A stretch of DNA of 64,000 nucleotides, taken from positions 133,636-197,635 of the forward strand of contig DAIMGJ010000003.1 in assembly GCA_036723975.1 (NCBI GenBank), read 5' to 3'. The notes under the pieces were generated by a model. The model worked only from the letters and a program-made list of their open reading frames with translations, searched no databases and was not told the origin of the DNA. Position numbers and translations under genes: made by a program. The stretch is from JAILEN01 sp036723975 (GTDB taxonomy: Bacteria; Bacillota; Clostridia; Lachnospirales; Lachnospiraceae). Below are positions 16,734 through 26,057 of this stretch, one piece after another (positions within the stretch are counted from its first letter, which is position 1; the number at the start of each line of letters is the position of its first letter).

Positions 16734-18080
16734 ATGAAGATTAAAGAAGATGGCGTAGTCGCTGCTCTTACAAGAGGAGATGCTACCACGAAATTATCTG
16801 CAATTATTATGGGAGCCGGAATTGCCGCACACAAGCAGATTGTAAAAGGTATTTCTGTTTTCGTTTTAGAGATTGCATATATCCTGTTTATGATAAACAC
16901 CGGAGCCGCTTGCTTGGCAGGACTTCCGGGACTTGGAGAAAACGAACAGGGGAAGGTGTGGAATGATGACTTGGGAGTATTTGAATATACCCAGGGTGAT
17001 AATTCCGTGCTCATTTTATTATATGGAGTAGCAACTCTTGTTGTAACGGCAGCCTTTGTTTTACTTTGGGTATTACAGTTGCAAAAGTCTTATGCTTTGC
17101 AGTGTGATATTGCAAAGGGAAAGCCGGTCATGAACTTCAGAGAAGAAGTAAAGTCTCTGTTTCATCAGAATGTTCATATTACGTTAATGTCACTTCCGGT
17201 TTTGGGAATTTTACTTTTTAACGTTGTACCGCTTATTTTTATGATTTCCATGGCCTTTACCAATTATTCCAAAGAAGGAAATCATGAAATCTTATTTGAC
17301 TGGGTTGGACTTGCAAACTTCGGCCGTGTTCTTAATTTTAACGGAAACATCGGTCGCCAGTTCTGGCATGTGCTTGCTTGGACCATCGTTTGGGCCTTCT
17401 TTGCCACATTCTTAAACTACATTTTGGGAATGATTTTGGCCCTTATCATTAACCGAAAGGATACCAGAATCAAGGGATTTTGGAGATTTATGTTCATCCT
17501 TTCCATCGCAGTACCACAGTTCGTATCACTTCTTATTATGAGAACCATGTTACAGCGTCAGGGTGCATTGAACGTGATCTTACAAAATATGGGACTGATT
17601 GATTCGCCTTTGCCTTTCTGGGAAGATGCCATGTGGGCACGTGTAACGGTGATTCTTATTAACCTTTGGGTTGGTATTCCGTACACCATGCTTCAGGTTA
17701 CCGGAATCCTGCAGAATATCCCGGCGGATTTGTATGAGGCTGCCAAGGTGGATGGTGCGGGACCGGTTGTTACTTTCTTTAAAATTACATTGCCTTATAC
17801 CTTGTTTGTAACGGCACCGTATTTGATTACATCCTTTACCGGAAATATCAACAACTTCAATGTCATTTATTTGTTAAGCGGTGGTGGACCGACCTACGTA
17901 GGCGATACCGCCGGACAGACAGATCTTTTGGTAACCTGGTTGTATAAGCTTACCGTAGATCAGAAGTATTACAACATCGGTGCAGTTATCGGTATTTTCT
18001 CATTTGTGGTACTTTCCATCGTAGCGCTTGTGACCTATCGAAATACCGGAAGCTATAAAAATGAGGAGGAATTCATGTAA
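16734..18080 (+). CDS. malF: Maltodextrin ABC transporter permease MalF
   Basis: 448 aa integral membrane protein. The second half has the MalF-type permease fold with the EAA loop that contacts the ATPase (EAAKVDGAGPVVTFFKITLP, about residues 337-356). The N-terminal ~150 residues add further hydrophobic segments (IAYILFMINTGAACLAG, then a segment near VLILLYGVATLVVTAAFVLL) before the core, as in some Firmicute and E. coli MalF proteins. ATG 16734 follows a GGGAG site. The stop codon overlaps the malG start (TAATG), implying coupled translation. No gene for the ATPase (MalK/MsmX type) is in the window, so a shared ATPase elsewhere must energise it. Confidence 0.93.
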   Translation: MKIKEDGVVAALTRGDATTKLSAIIMGAGIAAHKQIVKGISVFVLEIAYILFMINTGAACLAGLPGLGENEQGKVWNDDLGVFEYTQGDNSVLILLYGVATLVVTAAFVLLWVLQLQKSYALQCDIAKGKPVMNFREEVKSLFHQNVHITLMSLPVLGILLFNVVPLIFMISMAFTNYSKEGNHEILFDWVGLANFGRVLNFNGNIGRQFWHVLAWTIVWAFFATFLNYILGMILALIINRKDTRIKGFWRFMFILSIAVPQFVSLLIMRTMLQRQGALNVILQNMGLIDSPLPFWEDAMWARVTVILINLWVGIPYTMLQVTGILQNIPADLYEAAKVDGAGPVVTFFKITLPYTLFVTAPYLITSFTGNINNFNVIYLLSGGGPTYVGDTAGQTDLLVTWLYKLTVDQKYYNIGAVIGIFSFVVLSIVALVTYRNTGSYKNEEEFM

Positions 18081-18952
18081 TGGAAAAAGAAAGATTTCAG
18101 CCGTTACACGGCAGACGTTTATTTATCAATGTGTTGGTTCATATTTTCCTTTCCATCCTCGCATTTATCTGGGTGATTCCGATTATATGGATTGTTTTAA
18201 CCAGCCTTCGTGCTGAAAAGGGAAGCTATGTAAATACCTTCTTTCCAAAGAGTTATACCCTTGAAAACTATGTAAAGCTTTTTACGGATACTAGTATCCT
18301 AAACTTCCCCAAAATGTTTACAAATACGCTGATTATAGCGATTTTTACCTGCATTATTTCGACTATTTTTGTGCTTAGCGTATCTTATTGTATGTCACGC
18401 CTTCGCTTTAAGTTTAGAAAGACCTACATGAATATGGCCATGATTTTAACCCTTTTCCCGGGATTTATGTCCATGATTGCCGTATATTACATTTTAAAGG
18501 CCTTTAACTTAACGGAAGGCAATATGATTCGCGTATCTTTGATTTTAGTGTATTCGGCATGCTCCGGTTTGGGCTTTTATATTGCAAAAGGATTTTTTGA
18601 TACCATCCCAAAATCCTTGGATGAGGCAGCTTTAATTGACGGCGCAACCCGTTGGCAGATTTTTACAAAGATTACCATTCCCCTTTCCAAGCCGATTATT
18701 ATCTATACGGTATTAACCAGCTTTATCGGTCCTTGGGTAGACTTTATTTTTGCAAAGGTAATCTGCCGTGCAAATCAGGATCAGTATACGGTGGCCATCG
18801 GTCTTTGGAATATGCTTCAGAAAGAATATATTCACAGCTGGTATACCTGCTTTGCTGCCGGTGCGGTTGTTGTATCGGTTCCGATTGCGATTCTGTTTGT
18901 TATCATGCAGAAAAACTATGTGGAAGGTATGTCCGGTGCAGTAAAGGGCTAA
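18080..18952 (+). CDS. malG: Maltodextrin ABC transporter permease MalG
   Basis: 290 aa with six predicted membrane spans and a MalG-type EAA motif (DEAALIDGATRWQIFTKITI). It pairs with MalF to form the transmembrane channel. Its ATG shares one base with the malF stop codon. The GH13 gene follows 42 bp downstream, without an intervening terminator, so the operon continues into the intracellular enzymes. Confidence 0.95.
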   Translation: MEKERFQPLHGRRLFINVLVHIFLSILAFIWVIPIIWIVLTSLRAEKGSYVNTFFPKSYTLENYVKLFTDTSILNFPKMFTNTLIIAIFTCIISTIFVLSVSYCMSRLRFKFRKTYMNMAMILTLFPGFMSMIAVYYILKAFNLTEGNMIRVSLILVYSACSGLGFYIAKGFFDTIPKSLDEAALIDGATRWQIFTKITIPLSKPIIIYTVLTSFIGPWVDFIFAKVICRANQDQYTVAIGLWNMLQKEYIHSWYTCFAAGAVVVSVPIAILFVIMQKNYVEGMSGAVKG

Positions 18953-18994
18953 GCCTTTTTTGCGAGTGAAATGAGATAGAGAGAATTTTAAATT

Positions 18995-20779
18995 ATGGAA
19001 ATTGCAGCAATTTATCACCGTACTGCAAATCAATTCGCATATGCTTTAAATCCGGAGGATTTAATCATAAATATTCAAACGGGCTATGATGTGGATCGTG
19101 TTTTTATTGTACAGGGCGATCCCTACTTAGCCGGTATCATGGGCGGAAAAGAGCAGTGGCAAGGAATGCGAGAGGAAATCGTTTTTAAGAAGCGACTGAA
19201 ATCTCACATTTGGTGGACCACCACCCTTCGTCCGCCTTTTAAACGTTTGAAATACTATTTTGAACTTATCAGCGGCGATGAAAAAATATATTATTTTGAA
19301 AACGGATTCTATACGGAAGAGGAATTCCACAAAAGTGGTAATGATTTGTCCTACTTTATTGTGCCGTGGATGAATAAAGCGGATATTTTTGATACTCCAA
19401 ACTGGGTAAACGATACGGTTTGGTATCAAATCTTCCCGGAGCGTTTTGCAAACGGAGATTCTTCCATAGATCCGGAGGGTGTAAAACCCTGGAAGTCCGA
19501 ACCCATTTCCGGTTATAACGACTATTACGGTGGAGATATCAAAGGTATTATGAACCGTATTCCTTACTTGAAGGATTTAGGAGTTGGGGGATTGTATTTA
19601 ACTCCGGTGTTTGAAGCAGACAGCAATCATAAATATAATACGAAGAATTACAAAAAAGTAGACCCCCATTTCGGGACCAATGAACTTTTGCGGGATATGG
19701 TGGATAAGTGTCATGCGGCAGGAATCCGTGTGATGCTGGACGGAGTGTTTAATCATACCGGCGTGGATTTTTTTGCCTGGCAGGATGTTCTGGAACACGG
19801 TATGGCTTCCGAATACTTCGACTGGTATATGATTGACGAGGGTGTCTTTGCTCATGAAAACTGGAGAAACATTTTGTCTTCTCAAAGAGATACCAGGGAC
19901 GGACGTTATTATTCTTTCGCTTTTGCGGATCATATGCCAAAACTTAATACTTCAAACCCAAAGGTCCAAGAATATTTGCTGGACTTGGTGGAATTTTGGA
20001 TTGATGAATTCGATATCGACGGACTTCGTTTGGATGTGGGAAATGAAATCAGCCACAAGTTTTTAAAACGTCTGCGAGAGATGACCAAGTCTAAAAAGTC
20101 AGACTTTTATTTGCTGGGTGAAATCTGGCACGACAGCAACCAGTGGTTGTTGGGAGATGAGTATGATGCGGTAATGAATTACCCATTGGCTACAGCCATT
20201 CACAACTACTTTGTCTTTGACAACTGGGAGAAAATCGAGTTTGAACACAGTATAAACAGATGTTTTACCATGTATCAACAACAAGCAAATGATGTATTGT
20301 TTAACCTTTTGGACTCCCATGACACCAATCGTTTGATGGATAAAGTCCAGGGGGATTTGGATTTGTTCTATCAGCAGCTTGCGATTTTGTTCACCATGCC
20401 GGGAAGCCCGTGCATTTACTACGGAACGGAAGTGGCGCTTGAAGGACAACACGATCCGGATTGCCGCAGATGTATGCCGTGGGATGAAATTGACGCGGGA
20501 GTTTACAAGGAAAGAATTGAGGAAGTAAAGAAACTGATTACTCTTAGAAAAACCCATGGGACCTTTAAGAGCAGAAACTTTCATTTCCCCAATGATGTAA
20601 AGGATAAACGGGCCATCGAATATATGAAATTGATGGACGATGAGGTAATCAAAGTGGTGTTAAACTGCGGAGAGGACCCTGTAGAAGTAGCAATCGGCGG
20701 TGAGGAAAAGATATTGTATGCCCGGAAATATGCAAAGAAAAAACTTTCTCCCAAGGGCGTGGTGATTTATCGGATGTAG
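18995..20779 (+). CDS. Neopullulanase/maltogenic amylase-type GH13 enzyme
   Basis: 594 aa without signal peptide. The N-terminal ~115 residues look like the CBM34-type domain that caps cyclomaltodextrinase, neopullulanase and maltogenic amylase, followed by the GH13 barrel beginning at VWYQIFPERFANGD. Active-site regions are complete: LDGVFNH, LRLDVGNE with nucleophile Asp347, LLGEIWH with Glu376 and LLDSHDTNR with Asp443. Such enzymes degrade imported maltodextrins and cyclodextrins in the cytoplasm. The ribosome site before ATG 18995 is weak (GAGAGA). It lies between malG and the pullulanase gene, consistent with intracellular use of what the transporter imports. Confidence 0.92.
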   Translation: MEIAAIYHRTANQFAYALNPEDLIINIQTGYDVDRVFIVQGDPYLAGIMGGKEQWQGMREEIVFKKRLKSHIWWTTTLRPPFKRLKYYFELISGDEKIYYFENGFYTEEEFHKSGNDLSYFIVPWMNKADIFDTPNWVNDTVWYQIFPERFANGDSSIDPEGVKPWKSEPISGYNDYYGGDIKGIMNRIPYLKDLGVGGLYLTPVFEADSNHKYNTKNYKKVDPHFGTNELLRDMVDKCHAAGIRVMLDGVFNHTGVDFFAWQDVLEHGMASEYFDWYMIDEGVFAHENWRNILSSQRDTRDGRYYSFAFADHMPKLNTSNPKVQEYLLDLVEFWIDEFDIDGLRLDVGNEISHKFLKRLREMTKSKKSDFYLLGEIWHDSNQWLLGDEYDAVMNYPLATAIHNYFVFDNWEKIEFEHSINRCFTMYQQQANDVLFNLLDSHDTNRLMDKVQGDLDLFYQQLAILFTMPGSPCIYYGTEVALEGQHDPDCRRCMPWDEIDAGVYKERIEEVKKLITLRKTHGTFKSRNFHFPNDVKDKRAIEYMKLMDDEVIKVVLNCGEDPVEVAIGGEEKILYARKYAKKKLSPKGVVIYRM

Positions 20780-20823
20780 CGCTATAAAAGTGCAATAGAA
20801 ACAGATGAGGGTAAGGAGAAAAC

Positions 20824-22680
20824 GTGAATACCTCAGCAATCAATATAAAGAAGTATTATACTTCAAAAGAGTTTGAAGAAAATTATACATATGAGGGCAA
20901 GTTGGGCGCCTTTTTGGATGAAAAGGGCGCTCATTTTTTGCTGTGGGCCCCTGTGGCTACCAAGGTTCGCATTCGGTTTTTTGCGGATGGAGACGTAAGC
21001 CCGGTGCGAAACGAAGCGGAAATGACTTGTACTGATTTCGGTGTTTGGAAGTATGACGGATCCAAAGACTTGGAGGGAATCTACTATGATTTTGCTCTGG
21101 AGTTTGGAGAGCGGGTCACGATTTCTACAGATCCCTATGCGACAGCTTGTGGAGTTAACGGTCATCGGGCACAGCTTTTGGATTTCAAAAAGACAAATCC
21201 GGATGGCTGGGATGAAGATCAGGCTCCTGCAAAGGAATCCGAGGATGTCATTTATGAGTTAAACGTAAAGGATTTTTCATGGGATGAAACCGCGGGATAT
21301 GCAAAAGAGTTTCGAGGCACCTTTGCGGCACTGGCCCGGGAAGTCTACGATGAAACTTCTTTGTACGGACTATCTCACGTAAAAAAGCTTGGGGTAAATA
21401 CCATCCAAATCATGCCTATGTACGATTTTGCTTCTGTGGACGAAGCAGGGGATAAAGAGCAGTTTAACTGGGGCTATGACCCTATGAATTATAATGTGCC
21501 GGAAGGCTCCTTTTCTACAGACCCTTATCACGGAGAAGTCCGTATCAAAGAATGCAAGGAGATGGTGCAGTCCCTGCATCGTATGGGATTTCGTGTGATT
21601 ATGGATGTGGTATACAATCATACCTATAATTTAGAGACCGCACTACAGAAAACCTGTCCCTGGTATTTTTATCGTGTGGATGAAAACGGAGATTCTTCCA
21701 ATGGTTCTGCTTGTGGTAATGACGTGGCAAGCGAGATGCCTATGGCAAAGAAATATATCGTGGATTCTGTGTTGCATTGGGCAAAAGAATATCATATTGA
21801 TGGATTTCGATTTGATTTGATGGGACTGATGGATACGGAGTGTATCGAAGCAGTGCGCAGTGCCTTAGATAAAGAGTTTGGTGTGGGAGAAAAAGTCATC
21901 TACGGAGAGCCTTGGAAAGCAGGAGAGACCCACCTTGCCTACCCGAAAGAACTGATTACAAAAGAAAACATCCCTACCCTTTTGCCGGGTATCGGGTATT
22001 TCTCCGATGATATCCGGGACGGAATCAAGGGAAGCGTGTTTGAGTTTGCAGAGGGTGGCTTTGCTAATGGCGGAAAAGGATTGGAAAAGACCTTGCTTTC
22101 TTTGGCTTGCGAGGAGCCTGCAAAGGCAGCACGACGAATTTCCTATGTATCCTGTCATGACAATCATACGCTTTGGGATAAGCTGTCTTTCACCACAAAG
22201 GATGAGACGCTTCGATTAAAGGAGTACAAACTGGCAGTGGCACTTTATATGCTGATGCCGGGAAAGGTGTTCTTTTTATCCGGAGAGGAATTTTGCCGCA
22301 GCAAACAGGGAGAGGAAAACTCTTACAATTTACCGCTTTCTGTAAATGCCATTAACTGGAAAAACGTGGATACTTACGGAGATATGATTTCCTATTATAA
22401 AAAGTTGATAGCCTTCCGAAAGTGCCTTTCTTGTTTAAACAAAAAAGAGGGATTATCACCTGTTAAAAAAACATATTTCCGGAGAGGTGTCATCGGATAC
22501 CGATTAAAGGATGAAACAAAAGAGTATCAGGTGTTCTTTAACGGAAAAGAATCTGACCATCGCGTGCTATTCTTCTCAGGAGATTGGAAGGTTGTTTTTT
22601 CCAGCGAAGATGTAAGAGACTTTTCTTCTAAAGTATTACTTCCGAAGAGCGCTCTTGTGTTGGAACGCCAATGCGATTAA
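20824..22680 (+). CDS. pulA: Type I pullulanase
   Basis: 618 aa, no signal peptide. GTG 20824 is the start because AAGGAGAAAAC precedes it. An N-terminal CBM48-like module (LGAFLDEKGAHFLLWAPVAT) leads to a GH13 barrel with the pullulanase hallmark YNWGYDPMNYNVPEGSF-type segment (here FNWGYDP). Catalytic residues are Asp331 (FRFDLMG), Glu362 (YGEPW) and Asp446 (CHDNH). It hydrolyses alpha-1,6 branch points in imported branched dextrins and completes the locus. Its last 45 bp overlap, tail to tail, the VanZ-family gene on the other strand, and I see no separate terminator. Confidence 0.94.
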   Translation: MNTSAINIKKYYTSKEFEENYTYEGKLGAFLDEKGAHFLLWAPVATKVRIRFFADGDVSPVRNEAEMTCTDFGVWKYDGSKDLEGIYYDFALEFGERVTISTDPYATACGVNGHRAQLLDFKKTNPDGWDEDQAPAKESEDVIYELNVKDFSWDETAGYAKEFRGTFAALAREVYDETSLYGLSHVKKLGVNTIQIMPMYDFASVDEAGDKEQFNWGYDPMNYNVPEGSFSTDPYHGEVRIKECKEMVQSLHRMGFRVIMDVVYNHTYNLETALQKTCPWYFYRVDENGDSSNGSACGNDVASEMPMAKKYIVDSVLHWAKEYHIDGFRFDLMGLMDTECIEAVRSALDKEFGVGEKVIYGEPWKAGETHLAYPKELITKENIPTLLPGIGYFSDDIRDGIKGSVFEFAEGGFANGGKGLEKTLLSLACEEPAKAARRISYVSCHDNHTLWDKLSFTTKDETLRLKEYKLAVALYMLMPGKVFFLSGEEFCRSKQGEENSYNLPLSVNAINWKNVDTYGDMISYYKKLIAFRKCLSCLNKKEGLSPVKKTYFRRGVIGYRLKDETKEYQVFFNGKESDHRVLFFSGDWKVVFSSEDVRDFSSKVLLPKSALVLERQCD

Positions 22681-23154
22681 TACGCCAATGAGTGCGCCAC
22701 AGGCATCAATACACATATCCCTGAGTTCGCAGGAACGGCCGGGGACAAAGGACTGGTGCACTTCATCTGAAATTGCATACAAAACCGGAATGCTCCAGGA
22801 AAAAAGAAAAATTTTAAGGAATCCTGTGGGAGCACCCCGATGGACATCCTGGAGTCTGTGCCAATAGATAACGGTTTTACACCAAAAGAAACCGAGAAGT
22901 AAGTACTCAGTGGCATGCGCGGCTTTCCGGACGATAAAACTGGCAATGTCGAAAGATATACCGGGTATAACAGCACGAAAAAGAACAATGACGTGATACA
23001 CTATACCATCACTTAATTCCTGAGATTCATCTGCTGGCTGGGAAGAAAAATAGAATATGGTACCCATTAATATCAGGGTAAAAAATAATTCTATGACGAA
23101 TAAGATCTTTGTGGTCTTATTCGTTTCTCTTTTTGCGCGTTTAATTTCAACCAT
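22636..23154 (-). CDS. VanZ-family membrane protein
   Basis: 172 aa with four predicted membrane spans. VanZ-family features are visible: FYFSSQPADES after the first span, FIVRKAAHATEYLLLGF, and YAISDEVHQSFVPGRSCELRDMCID near the end. Members include the teicoplanin-resistance protein VanZ, but most chromosomal copies have no known function. The 3' end overlaps pulA by 45 bp in convergent orientation. The start ATG faces the AddB-like gene across a 167-bp divergent gap. Confidence 0.9.
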   Translation of the reverse strand: MVEIKRAKRETNKTTKILFVIELFFTLILMGTIFYFSSQPADESQELSDGIVYHVIVLFRAVIPGISFDIASFIVRKAAHATEYLLLGFFWCKTVIYWHRLQDVHRGAPTGFLKIFLFSWSIPVLYAISDEVHQSFVPGRSCELRDMCIDACGALIGVLIALAFQHKSALRK

Positions 23155-23321
23155 AGAACTATTATAGTATAAGGATAATAATTAAACCAATAGAAAAATG
23201 CATATTGAGGGGGGATGTGATACTATAGATATGTTGGTTTGAAGTATCACAATGTATTCAAAATAGTTAATACTCATGAGCGCCAAAGAAAAGTGGAGAA
23301 GTAAAAAAGAGAAGATTAAAA

Positions 23322-26057
23322 ATGACTAAGGAGATTAAAAACTGGTTGGCTGAAAAGCCACGTAAACTAATTCTATGTGAGTCCATGAAAAATGGAGGTG
23401 CATGGGTACGTGGGTTAAATCGATTTGAAGGAGTGGATGTATCCGGTGTAACGGTTACAAACTTGCAGATGCTTGCAAAAGAAATCATTATTGCAAAGCA
23501 ATCTTATGAAAAGGAATCTGCTTATGTGGATTGTATCGATGATGATACTGCAAAGATGTTGATTAAAAATATTATATCCGGTAAGGAATATGAGAGTATA
23601 ATTCCTAGGGAGACAGTGGACACTGCTTTGGCAGGGGAATTTTACCGCATAATAAATGAATTACGCTGCGGAAAAAAGAATCCTAATTTTCAACCGAATG
23701 AAGCAGATAAAATCAATATTTCGCTGATAGAAAAGGTTCAAAAAGACTATGCGAAGATGTTGAAAAACGAAGAAGATTTTAACGAAGGGAATTGTTATGA
23801 CAATGTCGCTTTGATTTTAACAGCGATTCGTATATTAGAAAACACACAACCGGGTGATCCTGCATTTATTCGTTTTAAAAAGCAAAATGTTGGATTGCTT
23901 TTGCCTTGGGATCTTTTACCGTTGGAAAAGCGTTTTATCGAGGCTTTTCTTCCATTTACGGCGGAAGATTATCTGACAGAAATTTCTATGATTCATCGGG
24001 ATATAAACGAACTAAGATGCGGAGATATTCGTGTGGTTAAAGCCTATACCATGGCCAATGAAATTCGGAATATTGTAAAGAATATTCGTGAAAAGAAAAT
24101 TCCTATTTCTGATGTGGATATTTTGTGCATGGATCAAAAACTTTTATCTTCCGGTCTTATGATTATGGCGGAGGAAGGGATTCCTGTCTATGTTGACTCG
24201 GGAGTGGAAGCTGTCAAAAACCCTATGCTACAATTTGTTTTAGAGTATTGTGACTGGATTTCTGAAGGCGGAGTAAGAGATTTGGAATATCAAATTGGAA
24301 AAGCAGGATTTGTTGTTTATGACAAGGGACTTGCTGAAACTCAGGGAAGAAAAGTTGCTTCAGAGGATTATGACACCAAGGTCTTAGAAACCACGGAACA
24401 GTTGAGAATGATTTTTCAGACCGACGGAGAAGATTTGTTAAAGAATTGGTTTGACAGAATTGACACAGCCGTAAGACTACATGCAAAAGAACGTGGATTG
24501 ACTTGGGCCGGATATGTGGCAATTATGGGACTACTTCGCAAACGATACTCTTACGACAACTCCGTTATGGATGTAAAGGCTGCCGCAGAAGAGATTTCTT
24601 CAGCCGTTAAAAAAATGAGAATTAATAAAGAAACGAACGGTTCTGCAGTTCGGATGATGTTGTTTAGTAAACGATATGTGACAGATCGAGATTATATTTA
24701 TTTTGTGGGGATGTCAGATTCCAACTTTAGTATCAGTACGGCGGATTCATCACTTTTAAAAAGAGCGGTGATAAATCAAATGGTAGAATTGCCTGATATT
24801 TATGCTCTTACTCCTCAAGAACAAAAAGAAAAATTTTTGAACGATACACTTTGCATGACAAAAGCAAAACAGGTAACCATGTCCTATGCCGGATATGATG
24901 TTACCCAAACGATTCCACAGGAATTAGCGGTTTCTATCTACATGACGCGACTGATGAAAGAGTTGGGAAAAACAAATCCGGATGAATCTGAAAGCGGTTA
25001 CAAAATACTTGATTATAATTACATCGACGGAAAAAATGACGATTGGATTTTGGATGAGGTGGAACAAAACCAAGAGAATCCTACTTTATCAAAAAAAACA
25101 GGCCCGGAAAAATTAAGCGCCTCCAATTTGAACCAAATGTTGGAGTGCCCAAGAAGGTATTATTACAACAAAGTCAGAAGCATTTATGTGAAGGAAGAAT
25201 TGAAACTGGATACCGGATCTTGGCTGGATGCTGCTAGGAAGGGTACACTTTGCCATAATACATTTCAGGAATATTGTAATGCAGAGCTTGTTGGAAAAAC
25301 CGATGTATCGGAAGTGGTAAATGAGAGCAAGCTAAATGAGATTTTTGATGATTTGGTTGAAAGGCTAAAAAAAGAAGTGCCGATCCCGTCACAGGTTGTA
25401 TTTGACAGAGAAGTCAATGAGTATAGGAAGGGAATTTTTACTACATTGCAGAATCTCCATAGAGAACTTCATGACAAGCCGGATAATAAACAGTGGCAAG
25501 TGTTTGCCTGCGAATTGCAAATTGGAATGAATGACGGTGATCTTCTTTATACAGAGAAGATAGCGGTAGAAAAAGATGAAAACAGTAACCCAACGATTTC
25601 TTTGGATGTTTGCTTTTATGGAGAGCTTGATCGGGTGGATCAATACAAGGATGAGACCGGAAAACACCACTTTCGTATTATTGATTACAAGACAGGAAAC
25701 TTTGAAAAACAAGAGGAAAAAATAAAGAATAATAAGTGGCCACAGCATGTGGTTTATAAGAAGATTCTTGAAGATTATCTAAAAAATACTCTTCGACTTA
25801 CAAATTTTACCATTGATGAATTTATTTATGTTTTTCCGTTTGAAAAAAAGAATAAATATATAAGAATATCCGGTGAGAGTTTAACGAAGTTTGGGGATGA
25901 TATAGAAGAAACACTTGTAAAAGTCTTATATAAACACGAGTATAACTCAGGAGAAACGAACACTCGCGAATCCATAACAAAAAGAAATTACAAGGGTAGA
26001 TGTGATTATTGTAATTATGCGAGCATGTGTATTGATTTAATGGGGAATAAACTATGA
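23322..26057 (+). CDS. AddB-like PD-(D/E)XK nuclease, no Walker A motif
   Basis: 911 aa. The C-terminal part has the AddB-type iron-sulfur nuclease layout: a first Cys (CPRRYYYNK, Cys609), nuclease core residues in FRIIDYKTG (Asp788, Lys790), and a terminal CDYCNYASMC cluster (Cys894, 897, 903). In AddB these four cysteines hold a 4Fe-4S cluster. The N-terminal half resembles an inactive helicase domain, but no GxxGSGKT loop is seen near the start, where B. subtilis AddB has one. It is also short for AddB (usually over 1,100 aa). ATG 23322 has only a weak ribosome site (GAGAAG). The stop overlaps the next start (ATGA), so it forms a coupled pair with the AddA-like helicase. Confidence 0.85.
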   Translation: MTKEIKNWLAEKPRKLILCESMKNGGAWVRGLNRFEGVDVSGVTVTNLQMLAKEIIIAKQSYEKESAYVDCIDDDTAKMLIKNIISGKEYESIIPRETVDTALAGEFYRIINELRCGKKNPNFQPNEADKINISLIEKVQKDYAKMLKNEEDFNEGNCYDNVALILTAIRILENTQPGDPAFIRFKKQNVGLLLPWDLLPLEKRFIEAFLPFTAEDYLTEISMIHRDINELRCGDIRVVKAYTMANEIRNIVKNIREKKIPISDVDILCMDQKLLSSGLMIMAEEGIPVYVDSGVEAVKNPMLQFVLEYCDWISEGGVRDLEYQIGKAGFVVYDKGLAETQGRKVASEDYDTKVLETTEQLRMIFQTDGEDLLKNWFDRIDTAVRLHAKERGLTWAGYVAIMGLLRKRYSYDNSVMDVKAAAEEISSAVKKMRINKETNGSAVRMMLFSKRYVTDRDYIYFVGMSDSNFSISTADSSLLKRAVINQMVELPDIYALTPQEQKEKFLNDTLCMTKAKQVTMSYAGYDVTQTIPQELAVSIYMTRLMKELGKTNPDESESGYKILDYNYIDGKNDDWILDEVEQNQENPTLSKKTGPEKLSASNLNQMLECPRRYYYNKVRSIYVKEELKLDTGSWLDAARKGTLCHNTFQEYCNAELVGKTDVSEVVNESKLNEIFDDLVERLKKEVPIPSQVVFDREVNEYRKGIFTTLQNLHRELHDKPDNKQWQVFACELQIGMNDGDLLYTEKIAVEKDENSNPTISLDVCFYGELDRVDQYKDETGKHHFRIIDYKTGNFEKQEEKIKNNKWPQHVVYKKILEDYLKNTLRLTNFTIDEFIYVFPFEKKNKYIRISGESLTKFGDDIEETLVKVLYKHEYNSGETNTRESITKRNYKGRCDYCNYASMCIDLMGNKL

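Noticed and set aside
23278..23290. Partial match (GCGCCAAAGAA) to the class I palindrome core
   Set aside because: The second half of the core and complementary arms are missing, so it is probably coincidence.
23276..23329. Upstream 17-codon reading frame overlapping the AddB-like start
   Set aside because: It has no ribosome site and its codon content is not distinctive, so chance is the simpler explanation.
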